Source of the DNA: Chryseosolibacter histidinae
Lineage (GTDB): Bacteria > Bacteroidota > Bacteroidia > Cytophagales > Cyclobacteriaceae
Assembly: GCF_018598225.1 (NCBI RefSeq)
Contig: NZ_JAHESF010000002.1
Span: forward strand, 124,001 to 188,000
Length of the DNA stretch: 64,000 nt
Direction of reading: 5' to 3'
Shown one piece after another: positions 1 to 7,249 of the stretch (position 1 is its first letter; the number at the start of each line of letters is the position of its first letter). A program made the position numbers and the translations under genes. Below the pieces are notes generated by a model, which did not search any database, had not been told where the DNA came from, and was given only the letters and a program-made list of their open reading frames with translations.

Positions 1-1
1 A

Positions 2-169
2 TATGAAGAAAATGGAAGAAAGAGCTTTGCTAACGAACGGTTAAAGGAAGCCTGTAACCATGTGCTGAATATTAATTCATTAGAAAAAGATAAGGAATAT
101 AAAAATCAATTCAGGTCGCTTTTTAAAGAATTTAAGGGGGAGGAACTGCAAACATTAATGTTAAAATAA
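2..169 (+). CDS. C-terminal fragment of an unknown protein
   Basis: An open frame enters from the left edge and stops at 167-169, giving 55 residues. It is polar and mostly helical in character (Lys, Glu and Asn rich, with a FANERLKEACNHVLN stretch). The sequence ahead of the stop keeps codon structure and there is no start codon, so this is the 3' end of a gene beginning outside the window. The ERLKEAC stretch faintly recalls the C-terminal part of IS21 transposases, but the rest does not fit and I do not assign it. It is followed 86 bases later by the KAP NTPase on the same strand. Confidence 0.5.
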   Translation, partial: YEENGRKSFANERLKEACNHVLNINSLEKDKEYKNQFRSLFKEFKGEELQTLMLK

Positions 170-255
170 TATAGCCAGTCTGTCAAAAACTTCAATCGCG
201 AGCCGCGGAAGGTTTGATCGTTCTTCGCTTTGTTAAAATAAATGGTTAAGCCTTT

Positions 256-1746
256 ATGAGTATGATTAATTCAAAGTTAGAAATACCTATAGACACGGAA
301 AAAGCCAGATTTGAAGAATTCCTAAATCTACTAGGCAACGATAGGATAATTTTCTCAGGAATTTTTGGTTGTGGGAAAACTTACTTTCTAAGGAAATTCT
401 TTGATAAGCACGCTAAATTTATTCCAATACATATCTATCCAACCAATTACTCAGTATCCAAGAATGAAGATATTTTTGAACTGATCAAATATGACATACT
501 CTTCGAGCTACTAGGTCATAGTCCAGATCTGGATAAGTTAGAAGTGTCTTCATTAAATACGCTAGTATATCTCGATAGTGCTGATCAATTTGAAATCTTT
601 AAAAACTTCATTTCTGCAATTCCAGAAATCGGAAAAAAGGTAATGTCAATACTCCAACCACTTGAGCACTTAATTACCAGTCTCAGTAAAAAAATTGACG
701 CAAAACAAAATGAACTCACAATAAATGATGCAAAACATATCAAGGATTTTTCTGATAAACTAACTAAAAAACAAGGTCATGTTTACGAAAATGATTTCTA
801 TACCCAGCTAATTACTAAGCTAATTGCAAGTATTAAAGGCAAGGGTCATGAATCTGATCAGGCGGATATAGAAGTAGTGTTAATTGTAGATGATCTTGAT
901 CGCATTGATCCAGAGCATATTTTCAGAATAATAAACATTTTTGCAGTTCATTTTGATGTTCGAGACCTAAATGATGACAATAAATTTGGCCTTGACAGAA
1001 TAATTTTATCCTGTGATATTGATAACGTACGCTTGTTATTCAATAGTAAATATGGTACCAATACCGCATTTAATGGTTATATCGACAAGTTCTACAGCAG
1101 AGAAGTATTCTATTTTGATAATCGTAAAATGGTCACAGAAGCCATAGAACTTATAGTAGAATCAATTCAGATAAAGACTAAGGATGTTATGCCAATGTGG
1201 TCAAATAATTCAAACGACCGCAATTTCCTAATTCTTCTTTTAAAGAATTTAATTCTCTCCAACATTCTAAATCTTAGATCATTGACAAAACTTCATAACG
1301 CAGAGTATTTCTACGGAACCTTTTCGTTACATCGCATCGATAATAGAATTTTAAGCTATCAAATAGCATTTTTCAGTGTCTTTCAGTTCCTAGTACATTT
1401 ATTTGGTGGCATTAATAATTTAGTGGAAGCTATTACCAAAACAGAATTTAGAATTAATAAGCGTTCAAACTATTTCCTCGCGAATTTGTTGTTGATTTTG
1501 GATTGGAGAAATCACAAATTCATTAAAGAAGGCAAGGAAAATTCTGAATTTGTTTATAGCAAATTGCCGTCAGGAAATACCTACAGATACCAAATCAAGG
1601 TTACGTGGGATGAGAATGACAATTATTCTGATTTTTATACTGCAACCACTACTTCTGGGGGGGAAATTAGCATATTGGATTTCAGACGGGCAATAATAAG
1701 TGCGATAGAAGCCTATGCTGAACTGACAAGAGACGAAGAGATATAA
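256..1746 (+). CDS. KAP-family P-loop NTPase
   Basis: A 496-residue protein with a Walker A motif GIFGCGKT at about residues 36-43 and a Walker B motif in LIVDDLDRIDPEHIF at about 213-227. The DDLDR form of Walker B is typical of KAP NTPases, which are STAND-like ATPases often found in mobile islands and in anti-phage defence loci. Unlike many KAP proteins it shows no clear pair of transmembrane helices between the two motifs; the insert there is polar and Lys/Glu rich. The C-terminal 200 residues are not recognisable. The gene is more AT-rich than most of the window and is flanked by a gene fragment and a decayed regulator, which suggests horizontal transfer. Its biological role cannot be read from sequence; a defence function is a guess from family and context. 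Confidence 0.75.
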   Translation: MSMINSKLEIPIDTEKARFEEFLNLLGNDRIIFSGIFGCGKTYFLRKFFDKHAKFIPIHIYPTNYSVSKNEDIFELIKYDILFELLGHSPDLDKLEVSSLNTLVYLDSADQFEIFKNFISAIPEIGKKVMSILQPLEHLITSLSKKIDAKQNELTINDAKHIKDFSDKLTKKQGHVYENDFYTQLITKLIASIKGKGHESDQADIEVVLIVDDLDRIDPEHIFRIINIFAVHFDVRDLNDDNKFGLDRIILSCDIDNVRLLFNSKYGTNTAFNGYIDKFYSREVFYFDNRKMVTEAIELIVESIQIKTKDVMPMWSNNSNDRNFLILLLKNLILSNILNLRSLTKLHNAEYFYGTFSLHRIDNRILSYQIAFFSVFQFLVHLFGGINNLVEAITKTEFRINKRSNYFLANLLLILDWRNHKFIKEGKENSEFVYSKLPSGNTYRYQIKVTWDENDNYSDFYTATTTSGGEISILDFRRAIISAIEAYAELTRDEEI

Positions 1747-1774
1747 GATACTCCTTAAACCACCAGGTGGGCAT

Positions 1775-1990
1775 TCACATGCCCTTAAAAAAATCCTGTA
1801 ATGAAAGCTTGAAATATTTACAAATAGTTTCTAACGTACTCACAGTGATATTGGTATCTGCCATCTCAATTCGCTCAAGTGAATTCTATATAGTTATGAA
1901 ATTGCTCTTGCGTCACATCGACGTTCACTCGCAATGTCTCTATTCTTTCAGCTATCTTCTGCAGAAAAATATCATTTCTTAGCTGCTCTA
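1775..1990 (-). pseudogene. Decayed XRE-type helix-turn-helix regulator
   Basis: Reading the minus strand from about 1990 gives LQKIAERIETLRVNVDVTQE, the usual N-terminal half of a small Cro/C1-type regulator, then a stop. After a one-base shift the frame resumes as RIEMADTNITVSTLETIC and ends KYFKLSLQDFFKGM with a stop at 1775-1777. The TLETICKYFKLSLQDFF segment matches the final helices of XRE repressors. An in-frame stop also lies upstream of the first block and no start is visible, so this is a remnant with several lesions. A small hairpin (GGGCAT at 1769-1774 with ATGCCC at 1779-1784) overlaps its 3' end. The plus-strand reading frame across the same bases has no family-like features. 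Confidence 0.6.
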
Positions 1991-2259
1991 CACGTCATTG
2001 AATGTTCTCGGATTCTCTGATTCTGTTTTTCTAATACAAAGTATTGGAAAAATACACATTAAATGTGGCCATAACCCCATTTTTTTTCTTACCATCACTC
2101 ACATCTTGCAGTATAGTATTGAACACAGCTTCGAGCGTACAGATTAGTAATTAAAAATCTATAAGTGTGGGCCAAAAGGCCCTCAACATTGTCTTACAGC
2201 ATTTTCATATTTGTATCATTAAAGCAAATCATTAGCAACATTTTCAACCACCGAATACC
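1991..2259. other. AT-rich non-coding stretch
   Basis: I see no convincing gene on either strand. The stretch is AT-rich with runs of A and T and probably holds the decayed 5' part of the XRE remnant and the promoter of the small gene at 2260. Confidence 0.4.
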
Positions 2260-2505
2260 ATGATAGAATTCAACACCACCACCAACATTCCCCGCAAGAT
2301 CATCATCCCCGTATCAAGCCAAAAGGAAGTATTACGATTTCAGCAAGGCCTGCTGGGCATTCTCAGTACAATTGAGCTAAAGTCTATCGGACCAGTACTG
2401 AGAGAAGATATTAAGGCGGTTTATAATCTGCTAGACCATATGCAAAATGCAGATAAACCAGAGCAACTGCTCAAGGCAGGAAGAACACGTATGCTCAAGC
2501 AGTAA
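2260..2505 (+). CDS. Small hypothetical protein
   Basis: An 81-residue protein with no signal peptide and no membrane segment. It has a short beta-like N-terminus (PRKIIIPVS) followed by an amphipathic helical part ending in a basic tail (GRTRMLKQ). I do not recognise a family. The ATG at 2260 is the first in frame, and the sigma-like gene begins 18 bases after its stop on the same strand, so the two may be co-transcribed. Confidence 0.5.
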   Translation: MIEFNTTTNIPRKIIIPVSSQKEVLRFQQGLLGILSTIELKSIGPVLREDIKAVYNLLDHMQNADKPEQLLKAGRTRMLKQ

Positions 2506-2523
2506 AACACAAATCGATAGCCT

Positions 2524-3006
2524 ATGTACAAGACCCTCTCTTCATTCGTCTTAAATCTTTTTCTTACGTTTAAAAACGGTTTTGTGAATGCTCAAACAAC
2601 ATCACAACCCGTAACCAGGGAAACGCTGATCAATACCAGTGACGGCATCAATGGTGTGCTGGTACATGCCTTCGCACATGGCAGTCGTCTGGCGTTCCGC
2701 TGCATTTATGATCGTTACGCTCCAGCCATCTATCGCGTATCGTGCCGGTACTTTCAGTCAGAGCAGCTGGCAGAAGCGCTGGTGAGTGAGGTGTTCTCAG
2801 CACTCTGGTTTAAACGTGCAAAGTTTACAGAGCCAGAGGAAATAAGGCTTTTTCTATTCACCAACGCCAGGAGCGTTGCCATGACATACCTGGAGAATGG
2901 AAAAAAGAAACTTTCACCTTCGTTAATCACCACAGTTGCTAAAAAAATAAGCGCCTTCCCTGGTGACTTTACGATATCGCTCAGATCCTTTAGAGTATTT
3001 CCTTAA
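2524..3006 (+). CDS. Truncated ECF sigma-70-like protein (region 2 only)
   Basis: A 160-residue protein. Residues about 50-125 follow sigma region 2 of ECF factors: FRCIYDRYAPAIYRVSCRYF, then LAEALVSEVFSALWFKR, then IRLFLFTNARSVAMTYLENG. Complete ECF factors are about 170-200 residues and continue into region 4, the -35 binding helix-turn-helix. Here the frame instead ends LRSFRVFP, inside the start of the 21-bp repeat array. Region 4 is therefore missing, either lost when the array expanded or never present. The conserved acidic residues after SEQLAEALV are partly replaced (LAEALVSEVF rather than the usual AEDLVQEVF). Without region 4 it is unlikely to direct transcription normally; it could be a pseudogene. 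Confidence 0.55.
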   Translation: MYKTLSSFVLNLFLTFKNGFVNAQTTSQPVTRETLINTSDGINGVLVHAFAHGSRLAFRCIYDRYAPAIYRVSCRYFQSEQLAEALVSEVFSALWFKRAKFTEPEEIRLFLFTNARSVAMTYLENGKKKLSPSLITTVAKKISAFPGDFTISLRSFRVFP

Positions 3007-3240
3007 GGAAACGAAGCAAAGTCTTAAGGAATTGATGCGTTTCCTTAAGAAGTTTCGGCATCTTCTTATGAAAATGAAGTGTTTCCTTAAAGCGATGAGA
3101 AATATTCTTAAGACAACACCACAGTTCTTTAAGAATATAGGGCATCTTCTTAAGGAAACGGACCAAAGTCTTAAGAAAATCCACCGACTTCATAAGAAAA
3201 TGCCGATGATCTTCTTCTAAGTACACTATTTCCTAAAGAA
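2999..3240. repeat. 21-bp tandem array centred on CTTAAG
   Basis: CTTAAG or a one- or two-base variant recurs with an exact 21-bp period at 3002, 3023, 3044, 3065, 3086, 3107, 3128, 3149, 3170, 3191 and again at 3233, with one degenerate copy near 3212. The core is palindromic, so both strands stay open and both encode heptads of the form hydrophobic-Leu-Lys. 21 bp is two DNA helical turns, which places every core on the same face. Flanking bases vary strongly between copies while spacing does not. Confidence 0.85.
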
Positions 3241-3314
3241 AACAGTCAGGTCTTTGTGGTTAGTGAAGTCGCGTCTTTCTGAAAAACCAGACATCACAAA
3301 GAAGGCATTTTAAT

Positions 3315-3365
3315 TTTTTGTCAGGAAAACCTGACATGTTTCTTGTCTGGTTTTCCTGACAAAAA
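3315..3365. terminator. Strong bidirectional hairpin
   Basis: A 17-base arm (3315-3331, core GTCAGGAAAACC) is exactly complementary to 3349-3365. The intervening bases can extend the stem by a further GACA/TGTC pair after one mismatch, leaving a 7-base loop. One arm starts with a T run and the other ends with an A run, so it can act as an intrinsic terminator in both directions. It separates the 21-bp array from the fibronectin-III gene. Confidence 0.7.
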
Positions 3366-3458
3366 TCCTTTTGACTAAAAATATTCACCAGGTATTACGT
3401 TAGTTGCTGACATAAAGCATGCTTTGGTTTCTATGTAAAACTTAAAAATGTTTCAATT

Positions 3459-4077
3459 ATGCCAACAATTAAAGTTGTTACTGGTTTCTCAAAGTCGCGC
3501 GACGCCGAACTTGCTACCCGCACAAACCATTATTGATAATATGACGGGTAATGAAAATTACCCCACACCCACTCCTGCCCTGGCCGATGTCACAACAGCG
3601 CTCACAGCATATAGAGACGCCTTGTCACAGGCTGAAAGCAGGACTGCGGAAAAAATTGTTATCAAAAATGAAAAACGCAATAAAGTGGAAACGCTGCTCA
3701 ACGCTCTTGCACTGTACGTGCAAGCAAATTGCCAAAATGATCTTGCAATACTATTGAGCTCAGGCTTCCGGTCACGCAAGCCTAATAGTCCTATCGGAAC
3801 GCTTGTAAAGCCGGAGAATCTGAAGGTAATGAACGGCCCCAACCCCGGCAGCATCAAGCTGAGCATCGATAAGGTAGCAGGTGCGGGAAGCTACATGTTT
3901 GAATACACTACAGCTCCCGCCGGTGACGAAGCACAGTGGATTTCGCGAGGATCCACTGCACGAACCTATATTGTTCATGGCCTCACCAGTGGTAAGGAAT
4001 ACGTATTTCGTGTAGCTGGTGTTGGTGCAGATCCTACGCTGGTGTATTCAGATGTGGTGAGTCGTTTTGTGCAGTAA
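3459..4077 (+). CDS. Fibronectin type III domain protein, frameshifted
   Basis: From the ATG at 3459 the frame reads MPTIKVVTGFSKSRDAELAT and then fails. The adjacent frame continues QTIIDNMTGNENYPTP and stays open to the stop at 4077. Removing one C from the CCC at 3517-3519 joins the two into one protein of about 205 residues. The join is natural: it gives a helical N-terminal part (about 1-105) and a single fibronectin III domain (about 120-205, PENLKVMNG to VYSDVVSRFVQ). The 3459-4077 length is one base over a multiple of three, in agreement. An alternative start at 3448 in the second frame gives a less family-like N-terminus. No signal peptide is visible. Function unknown; small cytosolic FN3 proteins of this layout are frequent in Bacteroidota. 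Confidence 0.65.
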
Positions 4078-4093
4078 CGTAAACCGTATTCAA

Positions 4094-4125
4094 AACCCTT
4101 TGAGGGTTAAAACTCTCAAAGGGTT
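4094..4125 (+). terminator. Intrinsic terminator of the FN3 gene
   Basis: AACCCTTTGAG (4094-4104) pairs perfectly with CTCAAAGGGTT (4115-4125) around a 10-base loop, and a T run follows at 4131-4135. It starts 17 bases after the stop codon of the FN3 gene. Confidence 0.8.
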
Positions 4126-4170
4126 GCGGCTTTTTCTAAGCAATTAAAACCTTCGCCATACCCGGCTGTC

Positions 4171-4316
4171 GCAAGTCTCCCATGTACCCTCACACCAGCC
4201 TGAAGACTTGCTCCAGGCAAGTTTGCCTTAGACTCAACGGACTGGCGCAAGTCTTCCCGCGAAGGCCGGCGCGCGAGCGAGACTTGTGCCCATTACAATG
4301 TCAGTCTTCAGACTGA
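4171..4316. repeat. REP-like repeats on the 3' side of the RAYT gene
   Basis: The stretch 4171-4219 holds CAAGTCT and AGACTTG arms and closely matches 4964-5012 on the other side of the transposase gene, in the same orientation. Further CAAGTCT/AGACTTG pairs lie at about 4229-4287, and a palindrome TCAGTCT-TC-AGACTGA sits at 4301-4316, directly after the transposase stop. Confidence 0.65.
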
Positions 4317-4321
4317 TAGCG

Positions 4322-4873
4322 CTACATCAGCATCACATCAATTAACGTCTCCGGCAATCCCGCATAATTTACAGCACTGCTATACAAATAATCTTCCGGT
4401 GACAAAACAATACCCGCCTTCACAGGATTGTTGTGAATATAGTCCAACCTCTGATCGATCTTTTCATCGGTATTCAATTCAATTGGATGACTATGCTGTT
4501 GCCAAAATTGATAACGCTTATTATTGTTATTTGCCCTGCCAGCCCTTTCAAACAGCCAGACGAATAGATCTTTTCTACTTTCTTGTGGGTGTTCTTTGAT
4601 TGCCTCGATGATCTTGAAAGACGTGAATTTCTTAATATCCCTTACGATGTGCTCAAGATTGGGGTCGCCATTTCTTCCGATGACCATGTGCACATGGCTG
4701 CTCATGATACAGTATGCCCAAACTTCCAGCCCCTTATGTTTCTGGCAATAGCGTATACTATCGAGAAATATGTCGCGGTATTCCTTTCGTGTAAATACGT
4801 CAAGCCAATGGATAACGGTAAATGTAACAAAGTACAAAGCGCCCTGATCGCGTATCTTGTATTTGCGGCTCAT
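4322..4873 (-). CDS. REP-associated tyrosine transposase (RAYT, IS200/Y1 type)
   Basis: A protein of about 183 residues starting MSRKYKIRD. YFVTFTVIHWLDVFTR near the N-terminus and the HUH motif in SSHVHMVI (about residue 60) mark the Y1 transposase fold, a single-strand endonuclease. The catalytic Tyr is expected in the helix that follows; RLDYIHNNPVKAGI near the C-terminus is the conserved RAYT/TnpA-REP tail. I chose the start at 4873 because the upstream extension to 4969 runs through the flanking palindrome and has no family-like residues. Palindromes of the same type (TCARTCT-N2-AGAYTGA) lie immediately on both sides, as expected if the enzyme recognises and moves REP hairpins. The gene appears intact. 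Confidence 0.85.
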   Translation of the reverse strand: MSRKYKIRDQGALYFVTFTVIHWLDVFTRKEYRDIFLDSIRYCQKHKGLEVWAYCIMSSHVHMVIGRNGDPNLEHIVRDIKKFTSFKIIEAIKEHPQESRKDLFVWLFERAGRANNNNKRYQFWQQHSHPIELNTDEKIDQRLDYIHNNPVKAGIVLSPEDYLYSSAVNYAGLPETLIDVMLM

Positions 4874-4935
4874 GGAGAGAGGGTTATGTTTATATACAAG
4901 ATAGGTAAGAATGAAGGCTTCGTCAATACAAACTT

Positions 4936-5012
4936 TCAAGTCTGAAGACTTGATAATAACCGGGCACAAGTCTCCCGCATGCCCTCACACAGGCTGAAGA
5001 CTTGCGCCAGCC
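4936..5012. repeat. REP-like repeats on the 5' side of the RAYT gene
   Basis: A perfect palindrome TCAAGTCT-GA-AGACTTGA spans 4936-4953. It is followed by 4964-5012, a near copy of 4171-4219 in direct orientation, with internal CAAGTCT and AGACTTG arms able to form a hairpin. Confidence 0.65.
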
Positions 5013-5122
5013 CGGGCAGTACCTTACGCCAGCGCGGCAACACAACGTCACGCGCATTCGAGCATTGCACTGCCTCAGATGAATTTTCAGCAATCATCCA
5101 GCGGTATTGGACGTCTTCATTT

Positions 5123-6355
5123 TTATCGATCGAGGTTGGACGGTGCCGGAAGTCGCGAGGCCAGGATAACAACCGCCACTGACATGAGCGAGAGTGTAAG
5201 AAATGAGATCCTGAGGTCACTTGCTTCGGCGATGAATCCGATGATGGGAGGCCCGATCAGCAAACCGACAAATCCCATAGAAGAAACTGCTGTCAATGCC
5301 GTGCCTGACGAAACGGATCTCGATCTTCCTGCGGCGCTGTACACCATGGGAACAACGGACGACACACCCATGCCGATGAGAAAGAAACCGGCCAGCGAAG
5401 GCATCATCTGCGGAAAGACAACCGCCACCAGCAACCCCGTCGTGGCCCGCGCACCGCTCACCTGGAGGATCTTCTTCAGGCCAACTTTGTTCGAGAAGCT
5501 ATCTGCCGCAAAGCGCATTCCGGCCATCGCCACCATAAACGTGGCATAACCAAAACCGGTGAGCCCCGGATCTACCTGGATCACCTGCATAAAATAGAGA
5601 CCACTCCAATCGAACATGGCGCCCTCCACCATCATCGAGCAGAATGCAATGAACCCTAATCCCAGCAGCGTTCTGTCAGGCATTGCAAAGATCGGACGCT
5701 TTTCTCCCCCGGCGTCATCTTTACTCACCAGGTGGAAAGCACATGCCGTGTTAACGATGACGAATGTGATGCAGATGATACCAAAGTGGTACAATGGCGA
5801 AACTGAATGGTTGATCATCCACGTTCCGAGCGCAGCTCCTGCAAAACCCGCCAGGCTCCACAAGCCGTGAAACGACGCCATGATCTTCTTCTTATACAGA
5901 CTCTCCACGGCTACTGCCTGCGTGTTGATTGAAATGTTCAGAAGGTTGGCAAAGAAACCGAAGGCGAACAGGGAAACAAAAAGTCCAAATGCACTCGACA
6001 TCATACCAATGCCCACCAGGGAAATGCCATACGATACCGATGCGGCCACAACAACCCGTTTACTTTGCAGCTTCGCGATAAGCCATCCGGCGAATGGAAG
6101 AGAAATGAAGAAGCCAACAGGCAACCCGAAAAGTACACCCCCCAGCTCGGAGGCGCTCAAACGTAAATTTTCCTGGATTGTAGGGATCCTCGAAGCCCAG
6201 CTGGCAAAAGTGAGCCCGTGCATGAAGAAAATGGCGCTGACTGCGATGCGATTAAACAGAACAGCCGCGTGCGCAGGAGCATTTTTTATGTCCTGCCGAA
6301 AATGCTGCCGCATATCCGGTGCGCCAACATGTATTTCCCGTTCAGATAAGCTCAT
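5123..6355 (-). CDS. MFS sugar transporter (FucP/YbjJ-like)
   Basis: About 410 residues with twelve hydrophobic segments. SAIFFMHGLTFASWASRIPT in the first helix and the following GGVLFGLPVGFF are typical of the YbjJ/FucP branch of the major facilitator superfamily. It is an inner-membrane permease, probably for a sugar or sugar acid, with proton symport assumed from the family. I place the start at 6355 (MSLSEREIHV), because an earlier in-frame ATG at 6427 would put the repeated GCAAAATAT operator elements inside the coding region. It is divergent from a DeoR-type regulator, so the pair probably forms a substrate-responsive unit. The substrate cannot be told from the sequence. Confidence 0.8.
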   Translation of the reverse strand: MSLSEREIHVGAPDMRQHFRQDIKNAPAHAAVLFNRIAVSAIFFMHGLTFASWASRIPTIQENLRLSASELGGVLFGLPVGFFISLPFAGWLIAKLQSKRVVVAASVSYGISLVGIGMMSSAFGLFVSLFAFGFFANLLNISINTQAVAVESLYKKKIMASFHGLWSLAGFAGAALGTWMINHSVSPLYHFGIICITFVIVNTACAFHLVSKDDAGGEKRPIFAMPDRTLLGLGFIAFCSMMVEGAMFDWSGLYFMQVIQVDPGLTGFGYATFMVAMAGMRFAADSFSNKVGLKKILQVSGARATTGLLVAVVFPQMMPSLAGFFLIGMGVSSVVPMVYSAAGRSRSVSSGTALTAVSSMGFVGLLIGPPIIGFIAEASDLRISFLTLSLMSVAVVILASRLPAPSNLDR

Positions 6356-6482
6356 ATTTGCTATATTTTGCAATAAATGTAATTCAATATCGCAAAATAT
6401 GTCAAAATATCGCTTAATAAATTCCAACTATTTGGCATTCAGCGTGATTATTTTGCATTATATTGCAAAATATTGCTCGTTT
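6356..6482. promoter_or_regulatory. Divergent promoter region with DeoR-type operator repeats
   Basis: This 127-base gap between the MFS and DeoR genes carries ATATTTTGC at 6363-6371 inverted against GCAAAATAT at 6392-6400, CAAAATATCGC at 6403-6413, and ATTTTGCA (6450-6457) inverted against TGCAAAAT (6464-6471) across six bases. The last copy overlaps the region just upstream of the deoR start. Several half-sites spread over both promoters suit looping or co-operative repression by the adjacent regulator. Confidence 0.65.
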
Positions 6483-7232
6483 ATGTTGAAAGAAGAACGC
6501 TTTCAGATCATCCTTGACAGACTTTCGAAAGACCAGAAGGTGACACTTAAAACCTTAAGTAAAGCGCTGGATGTTTCGGAATACACCGTGAGGAGAGACC
6601 TTAAGGAGCTCACAGACCAGGGATTGCTAAAGGCCGTGCGTGGCGGCGCGGTGCCGCATTCACCAACACCTCACAAATTTTCAGACCGGTTGAATTACCT
6701 GAGCGATGTAAAAAAGATCATCGCAGAGAAAGCTTTGAAGCTGATGCACAACGGCCAGGTGGTGGCTTTCGATGGCGGTACAACGGCTATGGCCATCGCG
6801 AGCATGCTTCCGCCTGATCTCAACATCACCGTGGTTACAAACAGCTTTCCGGTAGTAAACATACTGGAATCGCATCCGGCCATTGAAGTTCTGTTTGCCG
6901 GCGGAAGGCTCAATAAAACCGCATTCACCTCCATGGGGCATGATACCATCAGCTTTTTCAATAAGGTGCGCGCCGATATTTTCTTTATGGGAATATGCAG
7001 CATCCATCCCAGCATCGGCGTCACCACCATAAACTACGAGGAAAGTGAAGTAAAAAAAGCTATTGTCGGCGTTTCCAAAAAAGTGGTGGCCCTTACCCCA
7101 CACGAAAGAATAAATACCGGTGAGGCATTCTTCATCTGTGCTGCTTCCAAAGTGGATGTTATTATCACAGACGAAGACGGAAAAGCCCTGGCAGAAGACG
7201 CCTTCAGAGACTCCGGCACAGCAGTACTTTGA
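6483..7232 (+). CDS. DeoR/GlpR family transcriptional regulator
   Basis: 249 residues from the ATG at 6483. The N-terminus has the DeoR helix-turn-helix: ERFQIILDRLSKDQKVTLKT, then ALDVSEYTVRRDLKEL and GLLKAVRGGAV. The C-terminal DeoRC effector domain carries DGGTTAMAIA, VVTNS and FMGICSI, the phosphosugar-binding signatures. The longer upstream open frame is rejected as a start, since it runs antisense through the MFS gene. The family senses phosphorylated sugars and represses neighbouring uptake genes. The repeats between this gene and the divergent transporter are its likely operators. Confidence 0.85.
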   Translation: MLKEERFQIILDRLSKDQKVTLKTLSKALDVSEYTVRRDLKELTDQGLLKAVRGGAVPHSPTPHKFSDRLNYLSDVKKIIAEKALKLMHNGQVVAFDGGTTAMAIASMLPPDLNITVVTNSFPVVNILESHPAIEVLFAGGRLNKTAFTSMGHDTISFFNKVRADIFFMGICSIHPSIGVTTINYEESEVKKAIVGVSKKVVALTPHERINTGEAFFICAASKVDVIITDEDGKALAEDAFRDSGTAVL

Positions 7233-7249
7233 TCTGACATCAAAGCGAC

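Noticed and set aside
1767-1982. Plus-strand 71-codon frame
   Set aside because: The minus strand over the same bases carries recognisable XRE segments, so the plus frame is most likely accidental.
2963-3226. Open frames on both strands encoding Leu-Lys heptads
   Set aside because: They arise from the palindromic core and 21-bp period of the array, which keeps both strands open; neither frame has an independent start context or family match.
5880-6482. Long upstream extension of the DeoR frame
   Set aside because: It runs antisense through the MFS gene and over the operator repeats; the DeoR domain starts at 6483.
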